Position numbers and translations under genes: made by a program | Notes under the pieces: generated by a model | The model's input: the letters and a program-made list of their open reading frames with translations, nothing else | Database searches by the model: none | What the model was told of the DNA's origin: nothing | From: Streptomyces collinus Tu 365 | GTDB taxonomy: Bacteria > Actinomycetota > Actinomycetes > Streptomycetales > Streptomycetaceae | Length of the DNA: 64,000 nucleotides | NCBI RefSeq assembly: GCF_000444875.1 | Contig: NC_021985.1 | Coordinates: forward strand, 7,026,170-7,090,169 | Reading direction: 5' to 3' | Shown here: positions 49,904 to 58,856 of the stretch, piece after piece | Layout of the letters: the number at the start of each line of letters is the position of its first letter | How positions within the stretch are numbered: position 1 is the stretch's first letter

Positions 49904-50374
49904 ATGGCCGCCGTGGACCTCGCCACCCACCCCGGGCACCTGGCCCGGCGGCTCCAGCAGGCCCACTACCTGCTGTGGAACAGCATGGTCTCGGAGGAGA
50001 TCACCTCACCCCAGTTCGCCGTGCTCAACGCGCTCGTCGCCGAGCCGGGCCTGGACCAGCGGACCGTGGGGGAGCGGGTGGGCCTGGACCGGTCGACCAT
50101 CGCCGAGGTCGTCAGCCGGCTCGGCCGGCGCGGGCTGCTGGACAAGGTGCGCGATCCCCAGGACGGCCGCCGCTTCCTGCTCCGTCTCACCGACGAGGGG
50201 CAGCGCACCCACCGCAGGCTGACCGTGCGCACCGCCCGGATGAACCAGGTCTTCCTCGCCCCGCTCTCCGCCGACGAGCAGGCGCTCTTCTTCGGCCTGA
50301 TCCGCCGGGTCGCCGACGCCGTGGAGGACCTGCGCCACCCCGCCGAGCCCGCGGCGGCCGTACCGGAGGGCTGA
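49904..50374 (+). CDS. pcaV: MarR family repressor of the pca operon, PcaV-type
   Basis: 156 aa. Winged-helix MarR fold: TSPQFAVLNALVAEPGLDQRTVGERVGLDRSTIAEVVSRLGRRGLLDKVRDPQDGRRFLLRLTDEG (recognition helix about 60-76). Arg15 and His21 in HLARRLQQAH fall at the positions I recall as protocatechuate-binding in S. coelicolor PcaV (SCO6704). Divergent from the pca operon; it should release DNA when protocatechuate binds. ATG at 49904 with AGGGGAG upstream. Confidence 0.92.
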   Translation: MAAVDLATHPGHLARRLQQAHYLLWNSMVSEEITSPQFAVLNALVAEPGLDQRTVGERVGLDRSTIAEVVSRLGRRGLLDKVRDPQDGRRFLLRLTDEGQRTHRRLTVRTARMNQVFLAPLSADEQALFFGLIRRVADAVEDLRHPAEPAAAVPEG

Positions 50375-50406
50375 GACGGGGCCGAGGAGTCCGCGAGCGT
50401 GCCGCG

Positions 50407-51405
50407 TCAGGAGGGTGCCGCGGCGAACACCACCCACACCTGGCCGTCGGCGAAGTCCATCGGGCCGCCGCCCGCGGCCGTGAACGTCGTGCCGTCCGTC
50501 GCGCCCGGCCGGGACCAGGTGGCGTCGAAGGAGCGCCCGTCCCGCAGGACGACGGCCTTCCCGGAGCCGACCGTCTCGGTGTACGGCGTGTGGTTGCCGA
50601 GCCGGTCGTGATAGCGGGACGAGCGGACCTCCACGTACTGCACGACGACCGTCGGCGGCGCCAGCCGCTGTCCGCCGGTGGTGACCGCGGGCGTGCCGTC
50701 CATGGAGACCTGCCAGCCGCCCTGCCGCGCCGACCAGGTGAAGGCGAACCGGGCCGCCGGGTAGCGCACGGTCCGCGAGGCCGTGGGCCTGCCTCCGGCG
50801 GGCGCGGGACCGTACCGGAAGCCCGTGGTCAGCGCACCCCTGCCGGGAGCGGAGCGCAGGAGCCGGTCGGGGCGCAGGTACAGGTTGTGCGGCGCGGCCC
50901 GGCTGGTCCCGCGGTAGTAGGCGGCGGCCGCCTCGTCGGGCGACTCGGCCCGCAGCGGAGCCCGGTGGATCAGCGGCAGCAGCTTGCGCTGGGCCCCCGA
51001 GAAGGCCAGCGTCGGCTCGTCGAACTGGCGCAACAGCTCCAGGTCGGACTCGCGGGCGCTGCGCACGGGGCCGACCGACTTCGGCAGCCGGGTGGCGTAC
51101 ACCGCCATCAGCCGGCTCAGACCGCCCTCGACCTGCTCCGCGTAGACGACGTCCGCCGCATCGAGACCCGTCTGCGGGCGTGCCGCCGGGACGTTGTCGA
51201 TCTTCACCGCGAGCGGGGAGCCGGACGCCCGCGAGGCGGACGGCGACGGCGTCGGCGACTGCGCGGGGGCCGCGCTGCGGTGCGGCGCGCGGCCGTCGTC
51301 GGACGGGCCGTGCCGGGAGCAGCCCGTCGCCGGTGAGAGCGTCATCAGGGCGGCGGCCAGTACCGCCACCGGCGCGATTCTTCGGGGACGCGCCCCGTGT
51401 CCCAT
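50407..51405 (-). CDS. DUF3048 (YerB-like) putative lipoprotein
   Basis: 332 aa from the ATG at 51405. Signal sequence with Arg pair and hydrophobic IAPVAVLAAALMTLSPATGC, a probable lipobox with the Cys near residue 29, then a Ser/Pro-rich spacer and the DUF3048 domain (about 60-330; IDNVPAARPQTGLDAADVVYAEQVEGG and GPVRSARESDLELLRQFDEP). Family function unknown; extracytoplasmic. An upstream in-frame ATG at 51468 is the alternative start. Confidence 0.85.
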   Translation of the reverse strand: MGHGARPRRIAPVAVLAAALMTLSPATGCSRHGPSDDGRAPHRSAAPAQSPTPSPSASRASGSPLAVKIDNVPAARPQTGLDAADVVYAEQVEGGLSRLMAVYATRLPKSVGPVRSARESDLELLRQFDEPTLAFSGAQRKLLPLIHRAPLRAESPDEAAAAYYRGTSRAAPHNLYLRPDRLLRSAPGRGALTTGFRYGPAPAGGRPTASRTVRYPAARFAFTWSARQGGWQVSMDGTPAVTTGGQRLAPPTVVVQYVEVRSSRYHDRLGNHTPYTETVGSGKAVVLRDGRSFDATWSRPGATDGTTFTAAGGGPMDFADGQVWVVFAAAPS

Positions 51406-51677
51406 GCCCACCGTGGTCACCCCGTTCGTATCCGTCGATCGTGTGTTTGTCGGGTCGTCGTAGGTCATACCCCGTCGGCCTTACCCGTTCGACGCGGATC
51501 GCGCGCGCCCGGTGGGCCGAACGGGGTGCGACGGGGGGCGGCCCGAGGGTCCGGGTGGGGCGGTCGTCGTGGCGGGGCGGTGGTTCACCGGGGCGCGCAC
51601 GGGTACCCGGGCGCCACCGCAGACCGGGCGCGCCTGGGCGAATCGGCGCGCCACCGTGACCAAGGGAGCGCGACCCC

Positions 51678-52868
51678 ATGAAGGCAGTCACCTGGCAGGG
51701 CAGGCGGGACGTGCGGGTGGAGGACGTGCCCGACCCGCGCATCGAGGAGCCCACCGACGCCGTCATCCGCATCACGTCCAGCGGACTGTGCGGTTCCGAC
51801 CTCCACCTGTACGAGGTGCTCACCCCGTTCATGACCCCGGGTGACATCCTCGGCCACGAGCCCATGGGCATCGTCGAGGAGGTCGGACCCGGCGTCCCCG
51901 ACCTGGCGGCGGGCGACCGCGTCGTCGTGCCGTTCCAGATCGCCTGCGGGAACTGCTGGATGTGCCTGACCGGGCTGCCCACCCAGTGCGAGACCACCCA
52001 GGTCACCGGCGAGGGCATGGGCGCCCCGCTGTTCGGCTACACCCGGCTGTACGGCGCCGTGCCCGGCGCGCAGGCCGAGTACCTGCGCGTCCCGCAGGCG
52101 CAGTTCGGGCCGATCAAGGTGCCCGAGGGCCCGCCCGACGACCGCTTCGTCTACCTCTCCGACGTCCTGCCCACCGCCTGGCAGGCCGTCGAGTACGCCT
52201 CCGTCCCGCCCGGCGGCAGCCTCGCCGTCCTCGGCCTCGGGCCGATCGGGGACATGGCCTGCCGCATCGCGCTGGCCCGGGGCGCCGAGCAGGTGTTCGG
52301 CGTGGACCTGGTGCCCGAGCGGCTCGCCCGGGCGAACCGGCGCGGGGTGCGCACCTACGACCTCCGGGCCTTCGACGACGAGAAGGAACTGGTCCGGGCG
52401 ATCCACGACGAGACCAACGGCCGGGGCCCGGACGCCGTGATCGACGCCGTCGGCACCGAGGCGCACGGCAGCCACGCCGCCAAGCTCGCCCAGACGGCCT
52501 CCGCGATGCTGCCGCGCAAGATCAGCGGCCCTCTCGCCGAGCGCTTCAGCGTCGACCGGCTCGGCGCCCTGTACATGGCCATCGACCTGGTGCGGCGCGG
52601 CGGCACCATCTCGCTCAGCGGCGTGTACGGCGGCATGGCCGACCCGCTGCCCCTGCTCACCCTCTTCGACAAGCAGATCCAGCTGCGCATGGGCCAGGCG
52701 AACGTCCGCCGGTGGAGCGACGAGATCCTGCCCTACCTCACCGACGAGGACCCGCTCGGCGTCGACGACTTCGCCACGCACCGGCTGCCGCTCTCCGAGG
52801 CGCCGCACGCGTACGAGATGTTCCAGCGCAAGCAGGAGGGCGCGATCAAGATCCTCATGCAGCCCTGA
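51678..52868 (+). CDS. zinc-dependent alcohol dehydrogenase (formaldehyde dehydrogenase-like)
   Basis: 396 aa. MDR-family: catalytic-zinc Cys in SSGLCGSDLHLYE (about 34-46) and His-Glu in LGHEPMGIVEEVG, structural-zinc cysteines in CGNCWMCLTGLPTQC (about 93-107), and NAD-binding LAVLGLGPIGDMACRIAL (about 182). Closest in look to glutathione-independent formaldehyde/threonine dehydrogenases. GGAGCG upstream of ATG. Substrate unknown; single-gene unit. Confidence 0.9.
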   Translation: MKAVTWQGRRDVRVEDVPDPRIEEPTDAVIRITSSGLCGSDLHLYEVLTPFMTPGDILGHEPMGIVEEVGPGVPDLAAGDRVVVPFQIACGNCWMCLTGLPTQCETTQVTGEGMGAPLFGYTRLYGAVPGAQAEYLRVPQAQFGPIKVPEGPPDDRFVYLSDVLPTAWQAVEYASVPPGGSLAVLGLGPIGDMACRIALARGAEQVFGVDLVPERLARANRRGVRTYDLRAFDDEKELVRAIHDETNGRGPDAVIDAVGTEAHGSHAAKLAQTASAMLPRKISGPLAERFSVDRLGALYMAIDLVRRGGTISLSGVYGGMADPLPLLTLFDKQIQLRMGQANVRRWSDEILPYLTDEDPLGVDDFATHRLPLSEAPHAYEMFQRKQEGAIKILMQP

Positions 52869-52919
52869 GCCGGTCCTGAGCCCCCGTGAGCCGGCCGTGC
52901 GGGCCGTGCGGGCTTTCGC

Positions 52920-53984
52920 CTAGGTGCCCAGGATCTCGCCGAGGTCGTAGCGCACCGGCTCCTCCAGCTGGGTGTACGTGCAGCTCTCGGCCGTCCGGTC
53001 CGGGCGCCAGCGGCGGAAGCGCGCCGTGTGCCGGAAGCGGGCGCCGTTCTCCATGTGGTCGTAGGCCACCTCGGCGACCCGCTCCGGCCGCAGCGGCACC
53101 CACGACAGGTCCTTCTTGCCCGACCAGCGGCTCGGTGCCCCCGGCAGCCGGGCCGTCTCATGGGCCGCCTCCTCCCCCCAGGCCGCCCACGGATGCCCGC
53201 CCACGTCCTCCATCCGCAGCGGCTCCAGCTCCTCGATCAGCTCGGCGCGCCGCTTCATGGGGAAGGCCGCCGACACCCCCACGTGCTGCAGCGCGCCCCG
53301 GTCGTCGTACAGGCCGAGCAGCAGCGAACCGACCACCGGACCGCTCTTGTGGAACCGGTAGCCCGCCACCACGACGTCCGCCGTCCGCTCGTGCTTGATC
53401 TTGAACATGGCCCGCTCGTCCTGCAGATAGCGCAACGTCAGCGGCTTGGCGACGACCCCGTCGAGCCCGGCACCCTCGTACTGCTCGAACCACCGCCGCG
53501 CCAGCTCCGCGTCCGTCGTCGCCGGTGCCACGTGCACCGGCGCGCCCGCCCCCGACAACTCCCGCTCCAGCAGGGCCCGCCGCTCGGTGAGCGGGGCCTG
53601 CACCAGCGAGCGGTCGCCGAGCGCCAGCACGTCGAAGGCGACGAACGACGCCGGCGTCCGCTCGGCCAGCGTCCGCACCCGGGAGGCCGCCGGATGGATC
53701 CGCTCGGTCAGCGCGTCGAAGTCCAGCCGCCCCTCGCGGGCGATCACGATCTCCCCGTCCAGCACGCACCGCGTCGGCACCCGCTCCTTCAGCGCCGCGA
53801 CCAGCTCGGGGAAGTACCTGGTCAGCGGCTTGCCGGTACGGCTGCCCAGCTCCACCTCGTCGCCGTCGCGGAACACGAGGGCCCGGAACCCGTCCCACTT
53901 GGCCTCGTAGTGCATGCCGGGCGGGATGCGCGCCACCGACTTGGCGAGCATGGGCTTCACAGGCGGCATCACCGGCAGATCCAT
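52920..53984 (-). CDS. ATP-dependent DNA ligase, NHEJ LigD-type ligase domain
   Basis: 354 aa. Adenylation motif I EAKWDGFRA with the nucleophile Lys29, motif III-like FVAFDVLALG, motif IV GLDGVVAKP, motif V MFKIKHERTADVVVAG, and an OB-fold C-terminus (about 215-350). Stand-alone ligase module as in actinobacteria, divergent (74 bp apart) from the polymerase module. Seals double-strand breaks in non-homologous end joining. From memory equivalent to SCO6707. No Ku gene in the window. Confidence 0.9.
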   Translation of the reverse strand: MDLPVMPPVKPMLAKSVARIPPGMHYEAKWDGFRALVFRDGDEVELGSRTGKPLTRYFPELVAALKERVPTRCVLDGEIVIAREGRLDFDALTERIHPAASRVRTLAERTPASFVAFDVLALGDRSLVQAPLTERRALLERELSGAGAPVHVAPATTDAELARRWFEQYEGAGLDGVVAKPLTLRYLQDERAMFKIKHERTADVVVAGYRFHKSGPVVGSLLLGLYDDRGALQHVGVSAAFPMKRRAELIEELEPLRMEDVGGHPWAAWGEEAAHETARLPGAPSRWSGKKDLSWVPLRPERVAEVAYDHMENGARFRHTARFRRWRPDRTAESCTYTQLEEPVRYDLGEILGT

Positions 53985-54058
53985 GGCTCCGATTCTGCGC
54001 GCTCGGCCCGGCCGCCGCCCGGTGTGCGCACGGGGCAGGCTGCGCCTACCGTGGCCGC

Positions 54059-55102
54059 ATGGGTGACGCGGTGGAACTGGAAGTGGCCGGCCGGACCGTA
54101 CGCCTGTCCAGCCCGGACAAGGTCTTCTTCCCCGAGCGCGGCTTCACCAAGCTGGACCTGGCCCGGTACTACGCCGCCGTCGGCCCCGGCATCCTGCGCG
54201 CCCTGCGCGACCGCCCCACCACCCTCGAACGCCATCCGGACGGTGTCGGCGGCGAGTGGTTCTACCAGAAGCGCGCGCCCAAGGGCATGCCCGACTGGAT
54301 CCCGACCGCCCACATCACCTTCCCCAGCGGCCGCAGCGCGGACGAGATGTGCCCCACGGAGGAGGCCGCCGTCGTGTGGGCCGCCCAGTACGGCACGCTC
54401 ACCTTCCACCCCTGGCCGGTGCGCCGCACCGCGGTCGACCACCCCGACGAACTGCGCATCGACCTCGACCCGCAGCCCGGCACCGACTACGCCGACGCCG
54501 TCCGCGCCGCCCACGAACTGCGCGAGGTGCTGCACGAGTACGGCGGCCTGCGCGGCTGGCCGAAGACCTCCGGCGGCCGGGGCCTGCACGTCTTCGTCCC
54601 CATTCAACCGCGCTGGACCTTCACCCAGGTGCGGCGCGCCGCCATCGCGGTCGGCCGGGAGATGGAACGCCGGATGCCCGAGCAGGTCACCATCAAGTGG
54701 TGGAAGGAGGAACGCGGCGCACGCATCTTCCTCGACTACAACCAGACCGCCCGTGACCGCACCATCGCCTCCGCCTACTCCGTACGGCCCCGCCCGCACG
54801 CCCCCGTCTCCGCGCCCCTGCGCTGGGAGGAGGTCGGTGAGGCCGCTCCCCGCGACTTCGACCTCGCCACCATGCCGGCCCGCTTCGCCGAAGTCGGCGA
54901 CGTGCACGCCGACATGGACGACCACGCCTACTCCCTGGAAGCGCTCCTGGAGCTGGCCAGCCGCGACGAACACGACCACGGCCTGGGCGACCTGCCCTAC
55001 CCGCCGGAGTACCCGAAGATGCCGGGCGAACCGAAACGCGTCCAGCCGAGCCGCGCCCGCAGGGAGGGCACGGGCCGCGCCCGCACGGAGGGCACGGGCT
55101 GA
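54059..55102 (+). CDS. NHEJ DNA polymerase, LigD PolDom type
   Basis: 347 aa. Archaeo-eukaryotic-primase fold; starts VELEVAGRTVRLSSPDKVFFPERGFTKLDLARYY. The catalytic Asp-x-Asp is DELRIDLDPQPG (about 140-151), with the gap-binding WPKTSGGRGLHVFVPI (about 168-183) and IFLDYNQTARDRTIASAYSVR following. Fills ends before ligation, using ribonucleotides preferentially in homologues. The tail carries GRART-EGTG repeats. Divergent from the ligase gene. Confidence 0.92.
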   Translation: MGDAVELEVAGRTVRLSSPDKVFFPERGFTKLDLARYYAAVGPGILRALRDRPTTLERHPDGVGGEWFYQKRAPKGMPDWIPTAHITFPSGRSADEMCPTEEAAVVWAAQYGTLTFHPWPVRRTAVDHPDELRIDLDPQPGTDYADAVRAAHELREVLHEYGGLRGWPKTSGGRGLHVFVPIQPRWTFTQVRRAAIAVGREMERRMPEQVTIKWWKEERGARIFLDYNQTARDRTIASAYSVRPRPHAPVSAPLRWEEVGEAAPRDFDLATMPARFAEVGDVHADMDDHAYSLEALLELASRDEHDHGLGDLPYPPEYPKMPGEPKRVQPSRARREGTGRARTEGTG

Positions 55103-55105
55103 GGT

Positions 55106-57235
55106 CTATCCGCCGGTCCCCGCCACGATCCGCCGGCAGTCCGCGAGCAGGGCCACGTCCGCGGCGACGTCGTAGCGCATGTTGCCTCGCGAGCCGCCGT
55201 TGTTGTTGTGGCGGCGCGGGGAGGCCAGTTCCGCGCGGATCAGAGGCAGGGCCGGTGCTGCGGCGGGTCCCATGGCGGTCAGGCAGGCGGCCATGGTGGG
55301 GCGCTCCGCCGGGGTGGCCGGCCACTGGTCGAGGAGCACGGGCAGGACGTCCTCGGGGTTGTCGGTGATCCGCCACAGGGCGACGGCCGAGCGGGCGGGG
55401 CTGTGGTCGGCCGCGATCAGTCCGCGCAGCCGCGGCGCGAGCGCGGCGCCCGCCGTACCGAGCGCCTCGGTCAGGCGTATCGCGGCGGACCACTGCCACC
55501 ACGTCGGCGCCGACAGGGCGTCGTCCACCACCGGCAGCACCGCCTCCGCGTCGCCCGTCAGCGACCACAGGGCCTCGGCGACATGGATCCGGTGCCGGTC
55601 CGCGAGGGCGCCGTCCCGCCACAGCCGGCGCACGAGCGGGGCCGCCTCCGCCGCCAGGGAGCCGTACCGGGACAGAGCGGACAGCACCTCCTCCGTCGTG
55701 CGGACGTGTGCGGCGTCGCCCAGGACCCCGAGGAGCAGGGGCACCGACTCCTCGTGACCGAGGGCGGCCAGGGCCCGGACGAGGTGGTCCAGGCCGGTGC
55801 CCGGTGCGCGGGGGTCCAGCCCGGCGAGCCGGCCGTGCAGGACCGGGGCGAGCGGGGCCGCCGCCTCGGGGCCGAGTGCCTCGATCCACCGGGAGAGGCG
55901 CTCGGGTATCTCCACCACTTCCAGGACGTGGGTGAGCGCCGGCACGATCCGGTCGTCGCCCTGCAGGGCCAGCACCTCGAAGGCCATGCCGACGGCCAGC
56001 TCCCGGAACGGTGTGCCGGTCTCCGGCGGACGGCTGTCCCAGCTCTCCAGGTAGGCCGCCACCGCCCCGGACACCCGGTGTGCGGCGGGTGCCAGGTACC
56101 GCAGCTCGGACAGCACCTCCTTCTGCAGGCGCAGGTCGTCGTCGGCGAGCAGCCGGGCCAGCGCCAGCAGCGGCTCGTCGTCGGGGGCCCGCCAACCGGT
56201 GAGCAGCCGCCCCGCCACGCCGACGGCCTGTCTGCGCTGACGGCGGCTCGGGCTGCCCAACTGGCCCACCAGCAGCGGGAAGCGCACGTCGACACGGTCG
56301 CCCAGCGCCGTGTGCAGCTCGTCGACCAGCTCCGCCGTGCCGTCGAGGCCGAGGCTGCGGCGGTGCTCCTCCTCCAGCTCGCGCACATGGGAGATGAGGG
56401 TGTCGGTGTGCGGCCGTTCCGGCGCGGCCGGCGGCGGGCCCAGTCCGTCCGTCTCCCGGGCCAGCCGCAACACGTCCAGCGCGATGCCGGCCGCGTCCGG
56501 CGGGAGTGCGCCGGGCGCGCAGCGCGCCAGCCGGGCCAGGGCCGTCATCCGCAGCTGCGGATCGGGGGTCCCGGACACCAGGTCCCGCAGCACCCGCGCC
56601 GCCTCGGCACCCGGGCCGCCCGGATGCCGCAGGGCCAGGGTGCCCAGGGCGCGCGCCAGCGCTCTCGCGGCACCGGGGTCGGTCTCGGCCGGCACGCGGT
56701 CGCACAGGGCGCCGAACACCAGCGCCGGATCCGGGTGCAGCCGGGCGAGCGCACCCGGTGCGGCGGCGCGCACCCCCGGATCCGGGTCGTCGAGCAGCCC
56801 GAGGAAGGTTCCGGCGCGCTCGCGGACCATGTCGCGCGCCACGAAGAAGTGTCTCTGCCACTCCTCGTGCCGGTCCTCGTCGAACTCCCCGGCGAACGCG
56901 TCCCCGTCGGGGCCGCCGTCATCCCCCTCGTCGCCCACGGGCCCCTCGTCCTCCTCCGAGGCGTGCGCGATGCTGCACAGCAGGCCGATCACCGCGCCCC
57001 GGTCGCCGGCCGACGGATGCGCGATCAGCTCGAACAGGAAGGGGACGCACGCCACCGTGCTGTCGTAGACGTCCCCCTGGTGGTGCACGGCTCCGTACAT
57101 GCCGTCCAGCGCGATCTCCCGGCGCTCCGGATCGTCCGACGCCAGCCCCCACAGCAACTCCGGCACATCGGTCGCCGACTTCGTGTACGCGTGTCCCATC
57201 GACGCCCAGTCGACGTCGTCGATCCCCCTGAACAC
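55106..57235 (-). CDS. HEAT/PBS-lyase-like repeat protein
   Basis: 709 aa, GTG start with GGGGAGG at 5 nt. Nearly the whole length consists of alpha-helical HEAT-like repeats of about 35-40 residues (ALARLHPDPALVFGALCDRV; ALGTLALRHPGGPGAEAARVLRDLV; ALAALGHEESVPLLLGVLGDA). An acidic insert is at about 110-140. No enzyme motif. A scaffold role is typical of the fold, but partner and function are unknown. Convergent with the polymerase gene (3 nt apart). Confidence 0.82.
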   Translation of the reverse strand: MFRGIDDVDWASMGHAYTKSATDVPELLWGLASDDPERREIALDGMYGAVHHQGDVYDSTVACVPFLFELIAHPSAGDRGAVIGLLCSIAHASEEDEGPVGDEGDDGGPDGDAFAGEFDEDRHEEWQRHFFVARDMVRERAGTFLGLLDDPDPGVRAAAPGALARLHPDPALVFGALCDRVPAETDPGAARALARALGTLALRHPGGPGAEAARVLRDLVSGTPDPQLRMTALARLARCAPGALPPDAAGIALDVLRLARETDGLGPPPAAPERPHTDTLISHVRELEEEHRRSLGLDGTAELVDELHTALGDRVDVRFPLLVGQLGSPSRRQRRQAVGVAGRLLTGWRAPDDEPLLALARLLADDDLRLQKEVLSELRYLAPAAHRVSGAVAAYLESWDSRPPETGTPFRELAVGMAFEVLALQGDDRIVPALTHVLEVVEIPERLSRWIEALGPEAAAPLAPVLHGRLAGLDPRAPGTGLDHLVRALAALGHEESVPLLLGVLGDAAHVRTTEEVLSALSRYGSLAAEAAPLVRRLWRDGALADRHRIHVAEALWSLTGDAEAVLPVVDDALSAPTWWQWSAAIRLTEALGTAGAALAPRLRGLIAADHSPARSAVALWRITDNPEDVLPVLLDQWPATPAERPTMAACLTAMGPAAAPALPLIRAELASPRRHNNNGGSRGNMRYDVAADVALLADCRRIVAGTGG

Positions 57236-57665
57236 CCTGCCTCCCCGTGGTCCGTGGCGCCCGTCCCGCCACTGGTCACAGAATGCAGCACGGCACTGAC
57301 AACGGGCCGGGCCTGTGGACAACCACCCGGTGGACAAGCGGATATCCGGACAACGCCGGATATCCGGGTCGAGGGAGACGGGTGCAGGGGCACGGGGTCC
57401 TCGGCGAGCGGCCGGTGAGCCCGGCCGAACGCGTCGGCCGAACGGTGCACGAGGTGCCGGTCGCGGTGGCCGCGCGGCAGTCGCGCGGCAGTCGCGCGCA
57501 GGGCGCGAGCCGCGTCTCGGGCCGCTCAGCCCGCAGGGGCCCCTCCCGAGTCCGTGCGGCGGTCCTCACCGCGCGACACGGCGTGGCGCAAGCCTTTTTC
57601 CGGGCCGTACGGCCGTGCGGCGGCGCGGTTATCCTGATCGCCAGCCGCCGATGAGGAGTCCCGAA
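57236..57665. other. divergent intergenic region with twin GGATATCC palindromes
   Basis: No gene seen in 430 bp. The left part has CGGATATCCG (57339-57348) and CCGGATATCCGG (57356-57367), 18 bp centre to centre, and three TGGACAA/CGGACAA words nearby (57315-57354). The right part is GCGG-rich up to the GAGGAG ribosome binding site of the LacI gene; GTTATCCTGATC near 57630 is a possible -10 region. Confidence 0.55.
57339..57367. promoter_or_regulatory. paired GGATATCC palindromes, candidate operator
   Basis: Two perfect palindromes (10 and 12 bp) with an 18-bp centre spacing sit in the divergent region between the HEAT-repeat gene and a LacI gene. Their centre is AT, not the CG typical of LacI operators, so the binder may be another protein. 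Confidence 0.5.
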
Positions 57666-58730
57666 GTGACCGAGGCAGTGTCGCGTCCCACGCTGGAGGC
57701 CGTGGCCGCGCGGGCCGGGGTGTCCCGGGCCACCGTGTCACGGGTCGTCAACGGCGGGGACGGCGTGAGGGAGCCGTTGGCCGAACGGGTCCGGCAGGCG
57801 GTCGAGGAGCTCGGCTACGTGCCGAACCAGGCCGCGCGCAGCCTGGTCACCAAGCGGCACGACGCCGTCGCCGTCGTCATCGCCGAACCCGAGGCGCGAG
57901 TCTTCGCCGACCCCTTCTTCGCCCTGCAACTGCGCGGCATCAGCAAGGAGCTGACGGCCCACGACAACCAGCTCGTGCTGCTGCTCACCGAGGGCCGCGC
58001 CGACCACGCCCGCGTGGCCCGCTACCTCGCCGGTGGCCATGTCGACGGCGCGCTCGTCTTCTCCCTCCACCTCGACGACCCGCTGCCCGGTCTGATCCGG
58101 AAGGCGGGTGTGCCCACCGTGTTCGGCGGCCGTCCCGACTGGAGCGACGGCGGCCCCGGGCCGGTGTACGTCGACAGCGACAACCGGGGCGGTGCCCGCG
58201 AGGCCGTGCGTCACCTGGTGGGTCTCGGCCGGACCCGGATCGCGCACATCACCGGGGTGCTGGACCAGACCTCGGCGGTGGACCGGCTCGACGGCTACCG
58301 GGACGTCATGGGCGACGCCGACCCCCGGCTCGTGGTGGAGAGCGACTTCACCCCGGGCGGCGGCGAACGCGCCATGCGCGAACTGCTCGACCGCTGCCCG
58401 GACGTGGACGCGGTGTTCGCCGCGAACGACCTGACCGCGCTCGGCGCCCTGCGGGTGCTGCGCGAGCACGGCCGTCGGGTACCGGACGACGTGGCCGTGA
58501 TCGGCTTCGACGACGTGCTGCCCGTCGCCGAGCAGGCCGAGCCGCCGCTGACCACGGTCCGTCAGGACATAGAGGAGATGGGCCGGCTGATGGCCCGCCT
58601 GCTGCTGCGCGGCCGCGCCGGCGAGACGCCCGGCGCTGCGCTGGCGCAGGCGTCCGGCGCGGCTCCCGCGGAGGCGTCCGGCGCGGGCGTCGTGCTGCCG
58701 ACCACGCTGATACGGCGGGCGTCCGCCTGA
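57666..58730 (+). CDS. LacI family transcriptional regulator
   Basis: 354 aa. HTH PTLEAVAARAGVSRATVSRVVNGGDGVREPLAERVRQ at the N-terminus, then the periplasmic-binding-protein-like domain (about 65-340; DVAVIGFDDVLPVAEQAEPPLTTVRQD). An Ala-rich duplicated spacer (LAQASGAAPAEASGAG) precedes the end. GTG start with GAGGAG upstream. No sugar genes lie beside it, so the effector is unknown. Confidence 0.9.
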   Translation: MTEAVSRPTLEAVAARAGVSRATVSRVVNGGDGVREPLAERVRQAVEELGYVPNQAARSLVTKRHDAVAVVIAEPEARVFADPFFALQLRGISKELTAHDNQLVLLLTEGRADHARVARYLAGGHVDGALVFSLHLDDPLPGLIRKAGVPTVFGGRPDWSDGGPGPVYVDSDNRGGAREAVRHLVGLGRTRIAHITGVLDQTSAVDRLDGYRDVMGDADPRLVVESDFTPGGGERAMRELLDRCPDVDAVFAANDLTALGALRVLREHGRRVPDDVAVIGFDDVLPVAEQAEPPLTTVRQDIEEMGRLMARLLLRGRAGETPGAALAQASGAAPAEASGAGVVLPTTLIRRASA

Positions 58731-58856
58731 CGAGGCGGGCGGCCTGCGGCGCACGGGCGCGCGGCGCCCCGGCTTCGCACCGCCTCGGCTGTACGGGCTC
58801 GCGGCCTAGCGGTGTCTCGGCCTCTCGTCCGCTCGGCGCCTCGGCCTCTCGCCGGC
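58731..58856. repeat. convergent spacer with CTCGGCCTCTCG repeats
   Basis: Short direct repeat CTCGGCCTCTCG at about 58817 and 58848 separates the LacI and VOC genes. No clear hairpin terminator seen. Confidence 0.4.
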
